A program made the position numbers and the translations under genes. A model generated the notes under the pieces. It saw nothing but the letters and a program-made list of their open reading frames with translations. It did not search any database and was not told the origin of the DNA. Shown here piece by piece: positions 34,980 through 43,392 of a DNA stretch of 64,000 bases (position 1 is the first letter of the stretch; each line of letters begins with the position of its first letter). The stretch covers positions 2,173,001 to 2,237,000 of the forward strand of contig NZ_VOQR01000001.1 in the NCBI RefSeq assembly GCF_007995065.1, in the 5' to 3' direction. The DNA comes from Sphingomonas ginsenosidivorax (GTDB lineage Bacteria; Pseudomonadota; Alphaproteobacteria; Sphingomonadales; Sphingomonadaceae).

Positions 34980-36710
34980 TCATCCCAACATGTCAAACCC
35001 TAACATTAACCGCTGCTGTTGCCAATCGAGTGGCAAAGCACTGTAGATCAATTTGTGCGGGGTGAGATCGTTGGGACAATTTCCATCAATGATCGCGGCC
35101 TGGAGGTCGGGGGCGAGGTAGGTTAGGCGGATCAGTCGTGAAAACTTGCTAGGACCAAGTTTAAATGTTTTTGCAAGGTCGGCAATCGGTTTATCTCTGT
35201 TCGCCATCACGAACGCACGAGCTTCGAACGCACGACCGAGAAGGTTAACAAGCTTTTTGTCAGGTATCCCATATTGTTGAGTAGGCTTGATCGGTAGGCT
35301 GAAGTCGCGATGTGCACAAATTAGATTCGCGTTTATGGAAATTAAGTGCGCTTGAGGTGGGGAGTTTTCTTCCATCACAACACGATCGATATTGAATTTT
35401 CCCGTAGCTAGCAGTAGAGCAAGTCTATTACATTTAATGATAAGCCTTAGCTCGGCTTTTGCTACTTCAACGCGAACGAAAATCATCTCGTACAGGTGCC
35501 TGATCTGATCTCGGCTAGATTGCGCTAGCCGCTCTGCGACGGTACTAGCCTGCACGGCGAGTTGCTCATCTACAGTCTCAAACCGGCTTAGTTTTAACAT
35601 TGCTCTTCTAATCTCAGTAACATCCGCGAAAAATGCCGACAGAGATGCAAAGGTTAATTCCTCGACGACGTCGGCGCGGACTCGTACCTTTGATAGCTGC
35701 TTTTGCCTTCGGGGATCCTTGGGTTCTGAGTCGTAATATCTGTATCGTTGTTTCCCGGTTCCCCCGGTGTTGGTGTGCAACGGTCGACCGAATTCATCCC
35801 AAATCAATCCGTGAAGCAAATTGCGTGATACATCCCAAGCAATTCGAGGCCGCGAGCGTATCGCCCGAAGTGCCTGCGCGCGATCCCATATTTCGCGATC
35901 GACAATCGGTTTATGCTGACCGCGATGCCACTCATCACCCTCTTTTATAAAGCCGATATAAAGGGGGTTTCTGAGCAACCGGTAGATTGACCCCGCGTGC
36001 ATCGGAGTTCCGCCGATCGTTCGGCCGCTCTTGCTGGTAAAAGCCTTCGTGCGAACACCCTCTGACTCCAACTGCTTCATCAGCTGGAAAACCGTCGGAT
36101 AATCCCCGACGCGGCTAAAAATCCCGCGAACGATTTGAGCCTCGGTTTCGTTGACAACGAGACGACCACTTATCTTGTCGTAGCCTAATGGCGGCTTGCC
36201 GCTCACAAAAAGACCGTTGCGGCGCATCACTGCAAGCTTGTCTTTGATCCGGTCGCTCAGCATTTCGCGTTCGAACTGCGCAAACGTGATAAGTACGTTC
36301 AAAACCATTCGGCCCATACTGTCTGACGTATCAAAAGACTGGGTTACGCTGACGAAGGAGATGCCGAAACGCTCCATGCTTTCCATGAGCCGTACAAAAT
36401 CGGCTAGGGAGCGGGTTAGTCGGTCAATCTTATAAAAGACTATCGCGTCGATTTCTCCTGATTCAACGTCAGCGAAAAGTCGATGCAGCGCCGGCCTATC
36501 AAGCGTTCCGCCCGAATAGCCGCCATCGTCGTAACGGGTCGGCAACTCGCGCCAGCCTTTGTGCTCGTTGCATTTGACGTAGGCTGCGCATATCTCACGC
36601 TGCGCGTCCAACGAGTTGACGTCACGCTCAAGACCAACATCGCTGCTTTTTCGCGTGTAGATTGCACAGCGAACCTGTGCAGGTGATGCTGGTTCTGCGA
36701 GTTCGAACAT
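34980..36710 (-). CDS. Large serine recombinase
   Basis: The protein has 576 residues. The N-terminal resolvase domain shows CAIYTRKSSDVGLERDVNSL with the likely catalytic serine, DDGGYSGGTLDRPAL, FYKIDRLTRSLADF and TFAQFEREMLSDRIKD. The recombinase domain follows (GKPPLGYD, IYRLLRNPLYIGF), then a C-terminal region. It cuts DNA through a serine-DNA bond and could integrate or excise an element. GC content is clearly lower than in the neighbours, which marks a separate origin. No partner genes of a known serine-integrase element are attached. Confidence 0.9.
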   Translation of the reverse strand: MFELAEPASPAQVRCAIYTRKSSDVGLERDVNSLDAQREICAAYVKCNEHKGWRELPTRYDDGGYSGGTLDRPALHRLFADVESGEIDAIVFYKIDRLTRSLADFVRLMESMERFGISFVSVTQSFDTSDSMGRMVLNVLITFAQFEREMLSDRIKDKLAVMRRNGLFVSGKPPLGYDKISGRLVVNETEAQIVRGIFSRVGDYPTVFQLMKQLESEGVRTKAFTSKSGRTIGGTPMHAGSIYRLLRNPLYIGFIKEGDEWHRGQHKPIVDREIWDRAQALRAIRSRPRIAWDVSRNLLHGLIWDEFGRPLHTNTGGTGKQRYRYYDSEPKDPRRQKQLSKVRVRADVVEELTFASLSAFFADVTEIRRAMLKLSRFETVDEQLAVQASTVAERLAQSSRDQIRHLYEMIFVRVEVAKAELRLIIKCNRLALLLATGKFNIDRVVMEENSPPQAHLISINANLICAHRDFSLPIKPTQQYGIPDKKLVNLLGRAFEARAFVMANRDKPIADLAKTFKLGPSKFSRLIRLTYLAPDLQAAIIDGNCPNDLTPHKLIYSALPLDWQQQRLMLGFDMLG

Positions 36711-37070
36711 AATCGTCCTTTCGCCGCGGTGCCGCTTTACCTGTATGTGTACGTCGGAGCAGGATAGGTTGATGAACGCACCGTCCTGGACTACGACATT
36801 TCTCAGTTCTTTTTGGTTCTTGCAAACGCTCTTGCGACTCGAAATTTCACCGCAAGTGTTGTGTCGGGCGCATGTTATGCTGCGACCATCACGTGCGATT
36901 GCTCGCCGGTTCTGAGCGCTACGGACAAAAGTCGGATTGAGGGTATAGTCGCCCGAAAAGCAGCCTGCCCGCTATACACCAAGGACGGACATCGGCGCGA
37001 CGGAGAACGCATCCGCCGCGCCGATCAGTCATGCCGCCAAACCAGTGCTCATTTCGCCCTACTGCCGCCT
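36711..37070. other. Intergenic region holding a copy of repeat family A
   Basis: This is the divergent upstream region of the serine recombinase. Position 36983-37022 carries GGACGGACATCGGCGCGACG, then GAGAACGCATCCGCCGCGCC, the closest match to the repeat at 31453-31492. No gene is supported here. Confidence 0.55.
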
Positions 37071-37409
37071 TCAGCGCGACGCTTGCTGGTCTAGGAACTT
37101 CCGCATTGACGATACCGCGTTGGCCGACAAGATTACGTCATCTCCATCGTTCCTTGTCTCAACCTGGCCATCTTGTACGAGATGATCGAGCCAACGCCGT
37201 CCGGATGCAACCGGCAGCCCCGTCGCTTCGAGCAAATTTCGTTCCGAGACAACCTCGTTACCAGCTAGGCTGACAAACAGAATCAACAATATTTGCCAAG
37301 CGTGTTCGTCGAATAGCTCGCTCGGGAAATGGTCCTTCCGCTGTGCCCGCATATTCAGGAGGTATTTTGCAGCATCACTGCGCTCTTGATCTCTGATCAT
37401 TGCCTTCAT
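37071..37409 (-). CDS. Winged-helix DNA-binding protein, MarR-like
   Basis: The protein has 112 residues, with GAAAGGG just before ATG 37409. A central helix-turn-helix (VVSERNLLEATGLPVASGRR) is followed by a wing (LVQDGQVETRNDGDDVIL) and a terminal helix. The segment FDEHAWQILLILFVSLAGNE precedes it. It is a small transcriptional regulator; targets are unknown. GC content is below that of the core genome. Confidence 0.65.
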   Translation of the reverse strand: MKAMIRDQERSDAAKYLLNMRAQRKDHFPSELFDEHAWQILLILFVSLAGNEVVSERNLLEATGLPVASGRRWLDHLVQDGQVETRNDGDDVILSANAVSSMRKFLDQQASR

Positions 37410-37504
37410 GACCCTTTCACTTAATCTACGATAGCGCGATCGTTGCCAACATAAATTGTAGTAAATACACTGGACGTTCTCGGATTTTATGCGCTTACGG
37501 GGAG

Positions 37505-37648
37505 ATGTCCAAAGGCAATGATTCTAAAATAAGTTCTTTGCGAGCTGCATTGAGCTTGGCATTGAGCTTAGCTGACGATATTGGCGAAACGTTGATTGCT
37601 GCACAGCTTTCAGATATTCTTGAACAGATCGACCGGTCTGGGCCCTAA
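37505..37648 (+). CDS. Micro-protein, sphingomonad helical family (member 2)
   Basis: The protein has 47 residues. After a polar start comes LRAALSLALSLADDIGETLI followed by AAQLSDILEQID. It aligns without gaps to the protein 121 bases downstream. GGGGAG precedes the start. Function is unknown. Confidence 0.55.
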   Translation: MSKGNDSKISSLRAALSLALSLADDIGETLIAAQLSDILEQIDRSGP

Positions 37649-37768
37649 GAGGCAGGCAAATCGCCTCGGCGCATCGGAAACCGCATCGGTCTCGCGTTGC
37701 GGCAATCGCCACGCTGTCCGGTCAAACCTAGATTATTGAACGATTACTCGTTCAGTGTGAGTCGTGTA

Positions 37769-37924
37769 ATGCAGCAAATTCCCGACCAAGCATTAATTTT
37801 GCTACGTGCTGCCGTAGCTTGGGCTCAGTATCTCTCTGACGCATACGGCAATAAGGCTGCTGCGGCGAAACTGTCGGAAGTGCTAGACATCCTTGATCGC
37901 CAATCTGCCGGCCTTGACCAATAG
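37769..37924 (+). CDS. Micro-protein, sphingomonad helical family (member 3)
   Basis: The protein has 51 residues from ATG 37769. LLRAAVAWAQYLSDAYGNKA and AAAKLSEVLDILDRQ match member 2 at the leucine, alanine and acidic positions, so the two are tandem relatives. A perfect ten-base-pair hairpin begins three bases after the stop. Confidence 0.55.
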   Translation: MQQIPDQALILLRAAVAWAQYLSDAYGNKAAAAKLSEVLDILDRQSAGLDQ

Positions 37925-37927
37925 TAG

Positions 37928-37954
37928 CCATGGCGGACGACACATCCGCCATGG
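37928..37954. terminator. Perfect hairpin after a micro-protein gene
   Basis: CCATGGCGGA, a seven-base loop and TCCGCCATGG make a perfect ten-base-pair stem. It contains the GGCGGA/TCCGCC arms of repeat family A. No T-run follows, so it may be a processing or protection hairpin as easily as a terminator. Confidence 0.5.
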
Positions 37955-38189
37955 CACACTTTTGCGCCTGCCGGCGCCCCTCAGATGCCCCTGTTCGAGC
38001 ATGCGGACAGCCCGACGGCACGCCCCCTTTCGGGATATTCGGACACCCCGCGCAATAGTGAGTTGTTACACTTGGGCCTTCAGTTGAGAACGCCAGAGCG
38101 TAACTTCACCGAAGGCCGCGGGGCGATGCAGCTAGCTTGTAAGAGTCTTCCGTATTATATAACTGGGCACTTCGGAATGGAGCATTCAG

Positions 38190-38696
38190 ATGGCCGACGA
38201 TGCATACGAACCAAATCCAATCGAGCTCGCAACAGATTTAACGATTGCCTGGTTAGCAAACCCCAGTACTCGTACCTCAGCTGGTGACGTACCAGCCTTC
38301 CTCGGCAAAATGTACGAAACTGTTTCGTCCCTTGTAGGTGGAAACCAGGAAGCCGCTGCGCCCGCGGTGGAGGCCAAAGAGTATACCCCCGCCGTCACCG
38401 CTCGTAAGTCGCTTGGCAACCCTGACGTCATCATCAGCATGATCGACGGTAAACCTTACAAGACGTTGCGCCGCCACCTGTCGACCAACGGTATGACGCC
38501 TGCCCAATATCGCGAGCGGTATGGCCTGAAGGCTGATTACCCGATGGTGGCGGCGACATACTCGGAGGCCCGTCGCGCAATGGCCAAGAAGATCGGATTG
38601 GGTCGCAAGCCAGGACAGACGTACGCTGCAAAGGCTGACGGTAAGCCGTCTGCCGCTTCGCGCAAACGCAAGACTGGGAACGTTGCAGCCGAATAA
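38190..38696 (+). CDS. mucR: MucR/Ros-family transcriptional regulator lacking zinc ligands
   Basis: The protein has 168 residues. The N-terminal part (ELATDLTIAWLANPSTRTSA, VPAFLGKMYETV) is the MucR oligomerisation region. The DNA-binding part is DGKPYKTLRRHLSTNGMTPA, then QYRERYGLKADYPMVAATYS and KKIGLGR. In Ros the zinc finger uses C-x2-C/D and two His. Here the Cys position reads ISMIDG and the second His is Asn (HLSTN), so at least two ligands are missing. Zinc-free MucR homologues are known in Mesorhizobium. It probably represses envelope or accessory genes, often acting like H-NS. Confidence 0.88.
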   Translation: MADDAYEPNPIELATDLTIAWLANPSTRTSAGDVPAFLGKMYETVSSLVGGNQEAAAPAVEAKEYTPAVTARKSLGNPDVIISMIDGKPYKTLRRHLSTNGMTPAQYRERYGLKADYPMVAATYSEARRAMAKKIGLGRKPGQTYAAKADGKPSAASRKRKTGNVAAE

Positions 38697-39004
38697 AGAG
38701 ACGTTTGGCCCTTAGGCGCGCGGCGCAATATTCGATGCGCGTCATTGGGTTTGCTCAATACTTCTGCTTCGTGGCAATCCGATCGTGAACCGCGCGCTTT
38801 GGAAAGACACGCGACTCTTTGCTGGACATCAAGATGAACAGGCAAAGGCATTACCGGACCCAGCCGGCGGCATACGCGTTCAAGATGCCCCACAAGAGAG
38901 TATCGCAAGCCGCACGCCAGCAATATCATTTACAGCGTTGGACCTGACAGCCCCCACGCCTTCGACATCGTGCCGAAAAGCCGCGCAACGGCAGCCTCGA
39001 TGCC

Positions 39005-39169
39005 ATGTGCCCGGTTTGCCAAGTCCGCGGTCGATGGAACTCCGAAATTGATCTGGTCTCCCTTCCGTGCAAGCGGGCTTCCTGCGACCGCGCGCCGCTG
39101 GAGCTGCGCCGATACGAGAAGGGCAGAATGGCTACTCGCGGCGCCTCGATCGCGATCGCGATGGCGTAG
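39005..39169 (+). CDS. Possible small cysteine-rich protein
   Basis: The open frame encodes 54 residues starting MCPVCQVRGRWNS, followed by LPCKRASCDRAPLELRRY. The CxxC...CxxxxC spacing looks like a zinc ribbon. The same frame continues upstream of a stop codon at 38944 with another protein-like stretch (MNRQRHYRTQPAAYAFKMPH), so this could be the end of a broken gene. Evidence is weak. The rest of 38700-39290 shows nothing I can support. Confidence 0.25.
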   Translation: MCPVCQVRGRWNSEIDLVSLPCKRASCDRAPLELRRYEKGRMATRGASIAIAMA

Positions 39170-39292
39170 CCTGCGAGTAGCACATTGCAGCGTCCTGAAA
39201 CGGGATGTAGCACCGAAATTGGCGAACAGATGGGCTCGGGACCGTTGGAACGGCGCGGTCAATCGGCAGTTCACCACCCAAAGAGAGTGACG

Positions 39293-39454
39293 ATGACTGA
39301 TCCGATCAAGCCCACGACGGAAACCGACAAGCCGAACCTGTCGACCGAGCACCAGAATGAAGGCGATGCCCGTCGACCGAGCGACACGCTGAATAAGGGG
39401 GCGCGCAGCACCGAGGGCGAGAAAGCACCCAAGCGCAAATCATCGCTCACGTAG
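39293..39454 (+). CDS. Small hydrophilic protein of unknown function
   Basis: The protein has 53 residues with AAAGAGAG before ATG 39293. It is highly polar (TETDKPNLSTEHQNEGDARR, ending KAPKRKSSLT) and probably disordered. Similar small disordered proteins are at 54318, 56788 and 57372. No function can be assigned. Confidence 0.55.
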   Translation: MTDPIKPTTETDKPNLSTEHQNEGDARRPSDTLNKGARSTEGEKAPKRKSSLT

Positions 39455-39511
39455 GTTGTGCCGGGAGCCGACGCCGGATCAAACAAGCCTCGGCAGGGTT
39501 GAGCTCACATC

Positions 39512-40272
39512 GTGCCGGTCGTGACCAATCCTGAGTGGCAACACCTCGTCATCTACGCCCTCGGCGCGGGCGGCGGATCGCGCGGCATCGGCTCGGCCAT
39601 CGCCAAGCGGCTTGCGGCCGATGGCGCCACCGTGGCGATCACCTATGCCGGCAACAAGGCCGCGGCCGACGCCACCGTGGCAGCGATCGAGGGCGCGGGC
39701 GGCGGCGCCTTCGCCTTCCAGGCCGATGCCGCCGATCCGGCCTCGCAGCAGGCGGGCGTCGAACAGGCCGCCGCCGCATTTGGGGAATCGATATCCTCGT
39801 GCACAATGCCGGTGTGGCCGAGTTTTCCGCCGTCACCGAAGACACCGACGACACTTACGACCGTCAGTTCAGCGTCAACGTGAAGGGCCTGCACGTCGGC
39901 ACCCGTGCTGCCCTGCCGCATCTTCGCGATGGCGGGCGGATCATCCTGATCGGCAGCATCTCGGGTGAGATGGCCTTCCCCGCGACCACCGTCTACAGCG
40001 CGACCAAGGCAGCAGTGGCGGCGCTGGCGCGCGGCTGGGCCAAGAATCTCGCGTCGCGCAACATACTGGTCAACACCGTGCAGCCGGGACCGATCGACAC
40101 CGATATGAACCCTGCCGACAGCGAATTCGCGGGGCAGGTGCTGCAAGCGATCCCGCTCGGCCGCTACGGCAAGGTCGAGGAGATCGCGGGCGCGGTGGCG
40201 TTCCTTGCTGGCCCCGATGCGAGCTACATCACCGGCACCACGCTCAACATTGATGGTGGCGCGACCGCGTGA
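39512..40272 (+). pseudogene. Short-chain dehydrogenase/reductase, frameshifted
   Basis: The SDR sequence is split over two frames. The first frame gives GGSRGIGSAIAKRLAADGAT and runs to about 39783 (AAAAFG). The second frame continues with DILVHNAGVAEFSAVTEDTD, the active site SATKAAVAALARGWAKNLAS and the end NIDGGATA. A single-base deletion near 39784 (TTTGGGGAATCGAT) explains the shift. The N-terminal strand normally reading VTGGSRG is also replaced, so the gene start is damaged too. The original enzyme would have been an NAD(P)H oxidoreductase. Confidence 0.82.
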
Positions 40273-40333
40273 GTTATGGCCATCGTCCCTTCAACTTAAC
40301 CGGAGGGGCGATGGCGTTTGCCGCATGTGGTAA

Positions 40334-40396
40334 GGAGACCCACAAGCCGACATTCGCAGGCTGCTATCTGCTACCAAACATCGGCCATTCATTCAT
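40334..40396. repeat. Dispersed repeat family B, copy 1
   Basis: The copy contains GGAGACCCACAAGCCGACAT, a spacer, then CATCGGCCATTCATTCAT. The same arrangement recurs at 46642-46706, 46752-46817 and 50006-50070. The rest of 40273-40544 shows no gene. Confidence 0.6.
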
Positions 40397-40544
40397 CGGA
40401 TCGATGGGCAGCACCCGCCGCCAATCCGTTACATAATGTTTGAAGCGTTCACCGATGAAAACACTTCGGTAGAGGGCCTGGCAGCGACGTGAAGATTTTG
40501 AGCTAGAACCTAGAGCGAGATCGTTGCGCGGCAATGTCGCCACT

Positions 40545-41171
40545 TTATTGCACGACGTACGAGGTCGTTGTGATGCGGTACACCGTTTGAGCAACGCCAT
40601 CTGGAAACGCAATCGGGCCATTCTCTTTCGCGGTAGCAACGAGAAGATGGCGTCCCGGCTTGCCGATACCTGTTTCGATCATACCCGCAGCATCGGTCGT
40701 TAGCTCGATCTTCGAACGGTCCGGCGCGTAGAGTGCGACGGCGGTGCCGGGCATCGGCTTGCCGGCGCGCGTCAACACAAAGCGCGATCCGTTCGCGGTT
40801 ACGGGGGCTAGTTCCAACAGCAACTTGGCGAGCGGCTCGGCGCGACCTGCGCGCGCGTAATAGACCACGCCTTCCTTCCCCCCGTCCGGTCCCCATGGCG
40901 CGAACACGGTATCGTCCCACGCGCGGACGTCGCCGGCCGGCAAGTTCGTCTCCAGGAACCCGGTACGCCGCGTCAGGATCGCGTTTGGCTGGCTGAGTAT
41001 CCGCGGCGTCTTCAGCTTGGCGAACTCGGTATCGCCGCCCGACGGCATCGGTTCGCCCGGCTCGCCCAGATAGACGCGCGCGGGGCCTGTGCCGTCGCGT
41101 TCAATCCAGATTTCGTGAGCCTGCGCGGTTGCAGGAAGGCAGAAGATGAGCGCTGCGAACAGGGTACGCAT
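40545..41171 (-). CDS. DUF4198 periplasmic protein, iron operon
   Basis: The protein has 208 residues with a clear signal peptide (MRTLFAALIFCLPATAQA, then HEIWIERDG). The mature part is beta-rich and matches DUF4198 proteins found with TonB-linked nickel or iron uptake genes. It is the last gene of the siderophore operon, three bases after the DUF3325 gene. Its precise role is not known; a periplasmic metal or ligand carrier is possible. Confidence 0.8.
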   Translation of the reverse strand: MRTLFAALIFCLPATAQAHEIWIERDGTGPARVYLGEPGEPMPSGGDTEFAKLKTPRILSQPNAILTRRTGFLETNLPAGDVRAWDDTVFAPWGPDGGKEGVVYYARAGRAEPLAKLLLELAPVTANGSRFVLTRAGKPMPGTAVALYAPDRSKIELTTDAAGMIETGIGKPGRHLLVATAKENGPIAFPDGVAQTVYRITTTSYVVQ

Positions 41172-41174
41172 AGG

Positions 41175-41483
41175 CTAGAGTCCTTCAACGGAGGATTGCG
41201 AGTGCCGCGGGTCGACGCGGGCGGGGATGAAGTTGAGAATGAGGAAAGCGATCCCGGCACCGGCCATGATCGCCCCGGTCCAAAGTATCGGTCCGAAGAC
41301 CCAGCCTCGGGCGAGAAGCGCAGATATCACGCTTGCGAACAGCACGAGCCAGCCGCTGGTCCGCAGCATGCGGCTCCGGTGCTTTGGCGGACACCATCCG
41401 AACCGGCGACGATGATGCACGTCGGTGGCAACGCCGAGCAGGACGAACGCGACACATGCAAGCAGGAGGGTGAGAATTCTCAT
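41175..41483 (-). CDS. DUF3325 small membrane protein
   Basis: The protein has 102 residues with three hydrophobic helices (LTLLLACVAFVLLGVATDVH, SGWLVLFASVISALLARGW, GPILWTGAIMAGAGIAFLIL). DUF3325 proteins lie beside PepSY iron-reductase-like genes. Its ATG overlaps the end of the PepSY gene by four bases. Confidence 0.78.
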   Translation of the reverse strand: MRILTLLLACVAFVLLGVATDVHHRRRFGWCPPKHRSRMLRTSGWLVLFASVISALLARGWVFGPILWTGAIMAGAGIAFLILNFIPARVDPRHSQSSVEGL

Positions 41484-43081
41484 TCGGCGGGCTCCAGAAC
41501 CGTCGAAGTTATTACGGTCGGCGTCTTGCGAATACGCTTTGCGGCAGGGCGGTGGCCTGCGACGCGGCGCGCGAGCAGAAGGAACCCGATCCCGAAAACA
41601 AACATGCTCGCATCGATACCCGCGATCATAAGGTCGCCGATCGCCAGCGACGCAAACAGCCCGCGTTCTGTCGCGAAGATGTCGTACATCGGCAAGACGA
41701 CAAGCAGCACGCCTGTCGTCGCAAACAGCAACGGCCAGACGCGTGCCGGCCTGACAACGAAAGCCACCACCGCAGCGATCGCCCAGGTGATGAACAGCGC
41801 GTGCATCTCCCACTCCGCCCGCGCGCGCAGCGCTACGGGCAGCAGCCGGTTGGCCCAGAAGAAGCATGAGATCCCGAACGGGAAGCCGCCGATCACCGCG
41901 ACGTTGAGCCGCTCGACGACGCGAAACCCGACGTGTGGCCGAGTCGGATCGGGCAGGCGTTCGCGACGCTTGACCGTCCACAGGACGAGGCCACTCGCCA
42001 CCATCAGCGTACCGGCGACCCCGCACAGGAAATACAGCCAGCGTCCGCCGTTCCCGGCAAACCGTCCGGCATGTAGGCCGACCATCGCGCCTGCGGTCTC
42101 GGCGGCGGCGCCGGGTGGCGGCGATTGCCATACGAGGCGTCCCGTCACGCCGTCATAGGTCAGTCGCGGCGTCCGCGCCGACAGCATCGAACTGGCGCTC
42201 TGGCTGATCGTGATCCGGGCGGCAGCATCGCCGGGATCGCTGACCTCGATGATGCTGACGGGTGCGCCGAGCCGGCGCTCCGCATCAATCGCGATCCTCC
42301 GCAGGTCGATCAGCGGCGCGGGCCGGCCGGTCCGCTCGACCGCCGCGGCGGTCGGGAAAAGAGCCGCGAAAACGACCTTCTCGTCGGTATAATTGGCGAC
42401 GACCGCCCACGGCATCAGCAGCGCCATCAGCGTGACCAGCCCGGTATAGGTGATCATCAGGTGGAACGGCAGTGCTAGCACCGCGGTCGCGTTATGCCCG
42501 TCGAGCCACGACCGCTGCCCCTTGGCGCGCCGCAACGTGAAAAAGTCCTTGAAGATCTTCTTGTGCGTCACGATCCCGCTGAGGATCGCGACCAGCATCA
42601 TCATGGTCGCGAACCCGACCAACCACCGTGCCCAGATCACCGGCACATAGTGGAGGTCGAAATGGAACCGGTAGAAGAACTCCCCACCCCGCGTTTCGCG
42701 CGCGTGCGCGACCTGTCCGTCGGCTCCGATCAGTGCTTGCGTGTCTCCCCGTCCGCGCACCCTGCGCCGCCCCCGGCCACGCTCTTCACCCGGCTTGGGC
42801 TGCGGTATCCAGAAGAGGTGCGCACCGGGCGATCGCTCGGTTGCCACCGGGATAAACCAGCTCTTTGCGTCCGGTGCCTTGCCGGTGAGGAACGCTTGCG
42901 ATCCTGCCAACACGCGCATCGGCTGTTCAACACGCGCCAATTCGGGTCGCATCCAGCGGTTGAGGCCTTCGCGCCAGAACGCGACTGTGCCTGTGACGAA
43001 GACGAGGAACAGGATCCAGCCGAGCAGCAGCCCGGACCAGGTGTGCAGGAACGCCTGCGACTGTCGAAAGCCCTTGCTCAT
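41480..43081 (-). CDS. PepSY-associated inner-membrane protein, iron-uptake reductase type
   Basis: The protein has 533 residues from ATG 43081. It has an N-terminal helix HTWSGLLLGWILFLVFVTGT, a PepSY-like periplasmic domain, a large middle loop and four or more helices (MLVAILSGIVTHKKIFKDFF, the HLMITYTGLVTLMALLMPWA region, and C-terminal helices). The conserved HKK and HN motifs fit the PiuB/FhuF-linked family thought to reduce ferric siderophores. It sits between DUF3649 and DUF3325 with four-base overlaps on both sides. Confidence 0.85.
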   Translation of the reverse strand: MSKGFRQSQAFLHTWSGLLLGWILFLVFVTGTVAFWREGLNRWMRPELARVEQPMRVLAGSQAFLTGKAPDAKSWFIPVATERSPGAHLFWIPQPKPGEERGRGRRRVRGRGDTQALIGADGQVAHARETRGGEFFYRFHFDLHYVPVIWARWLVGFATMMMLVAILSGIVTHKKIFKDFFTLRRAKGQRSWLDGHNATAVLALPFHLMITYTGLVTLMALLMPWAVVANYTDEKVVFAALFPTAAAVERTGRPAPLIDLRRIAIDAERRLGAPVSIIEVSDPGDAAARITISQSASSMLSARTPRLTYDGVTGRLVWQSPPPGAAAETAGAMVGLHAGRFAGNGGRWLYFLCGVAGTLMVASGLVLWTVKRRERLPDPTRPHVGFRVVERLNVAVIGGFPFGISCFFWANRLLPVALRARAEWEMHALFITWAIAAVVAFVVRPARVWPLLFATTGVLLVVLPMYDIFATERGLFASLAIGDLMIAGIDASMFVFGIGFLLLARRVAGHRPAAKRIRKTPTVITSTVLEPAE

Positions 43082-43392
43082 AATCGCCCCGTCGCATCGA
43101 TCGAGATCCACGCGATTGCCGCCGCGATCGCCGCGGCTGCGGCGAGCGTCCAGATCGCCCGCCAGCCGCTACACGCCGCGAACGCCCACATCGCCGCCAC
43201 CGCGCACACGGCGAGCGCGATCATGGCGGCGGTGACGCTCGCCTCCGCACGATCACCGGGCAGCAACCGCGCGATCGCCATCGCCCATAGGCTCGCCGTT
43301 GCGTAAGCAAGCGGCACCGCCGCGACGACGCGGAGGGCGATGTCGCCGCGACGCGCCCAGCGCGCGCGCATATGCGCATCGCCCGCCGTCAC
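43078..43392 (-). CDS. DUF3649 small membrane protein
   Basis: The protein has 104 residues from a GTG whose GTGA overlaps the receptor stop codon. About three hydrophobic helices are present (RVVAAVPLAYATASLWAMAI, VTAAMIALAVCAVAAMWAFA, ATAAW-like terminal part). DUF3649 proteins are typical companions of PepSY membrane proteins in iron operons. Confidence 0.78.
   Translation of the reverse strand: MTAGDAHMRARWARRGDIALRVVAAVPLAYATASLWAMAIARLLPGDRAEASVTAAMIALAVCAVAAMWAFAACSGWRAIWTLAAAAAIAAAIAWISIDATGRL

Noticed and set aside
30435..38100. Small genes each followed by a hairpin, as in an integron cassette array
   Set aside because: The hairpins do not have consistent GTTRRRY/RYYYAAC core sites, genes lie on both strands and no integron integrase is present.
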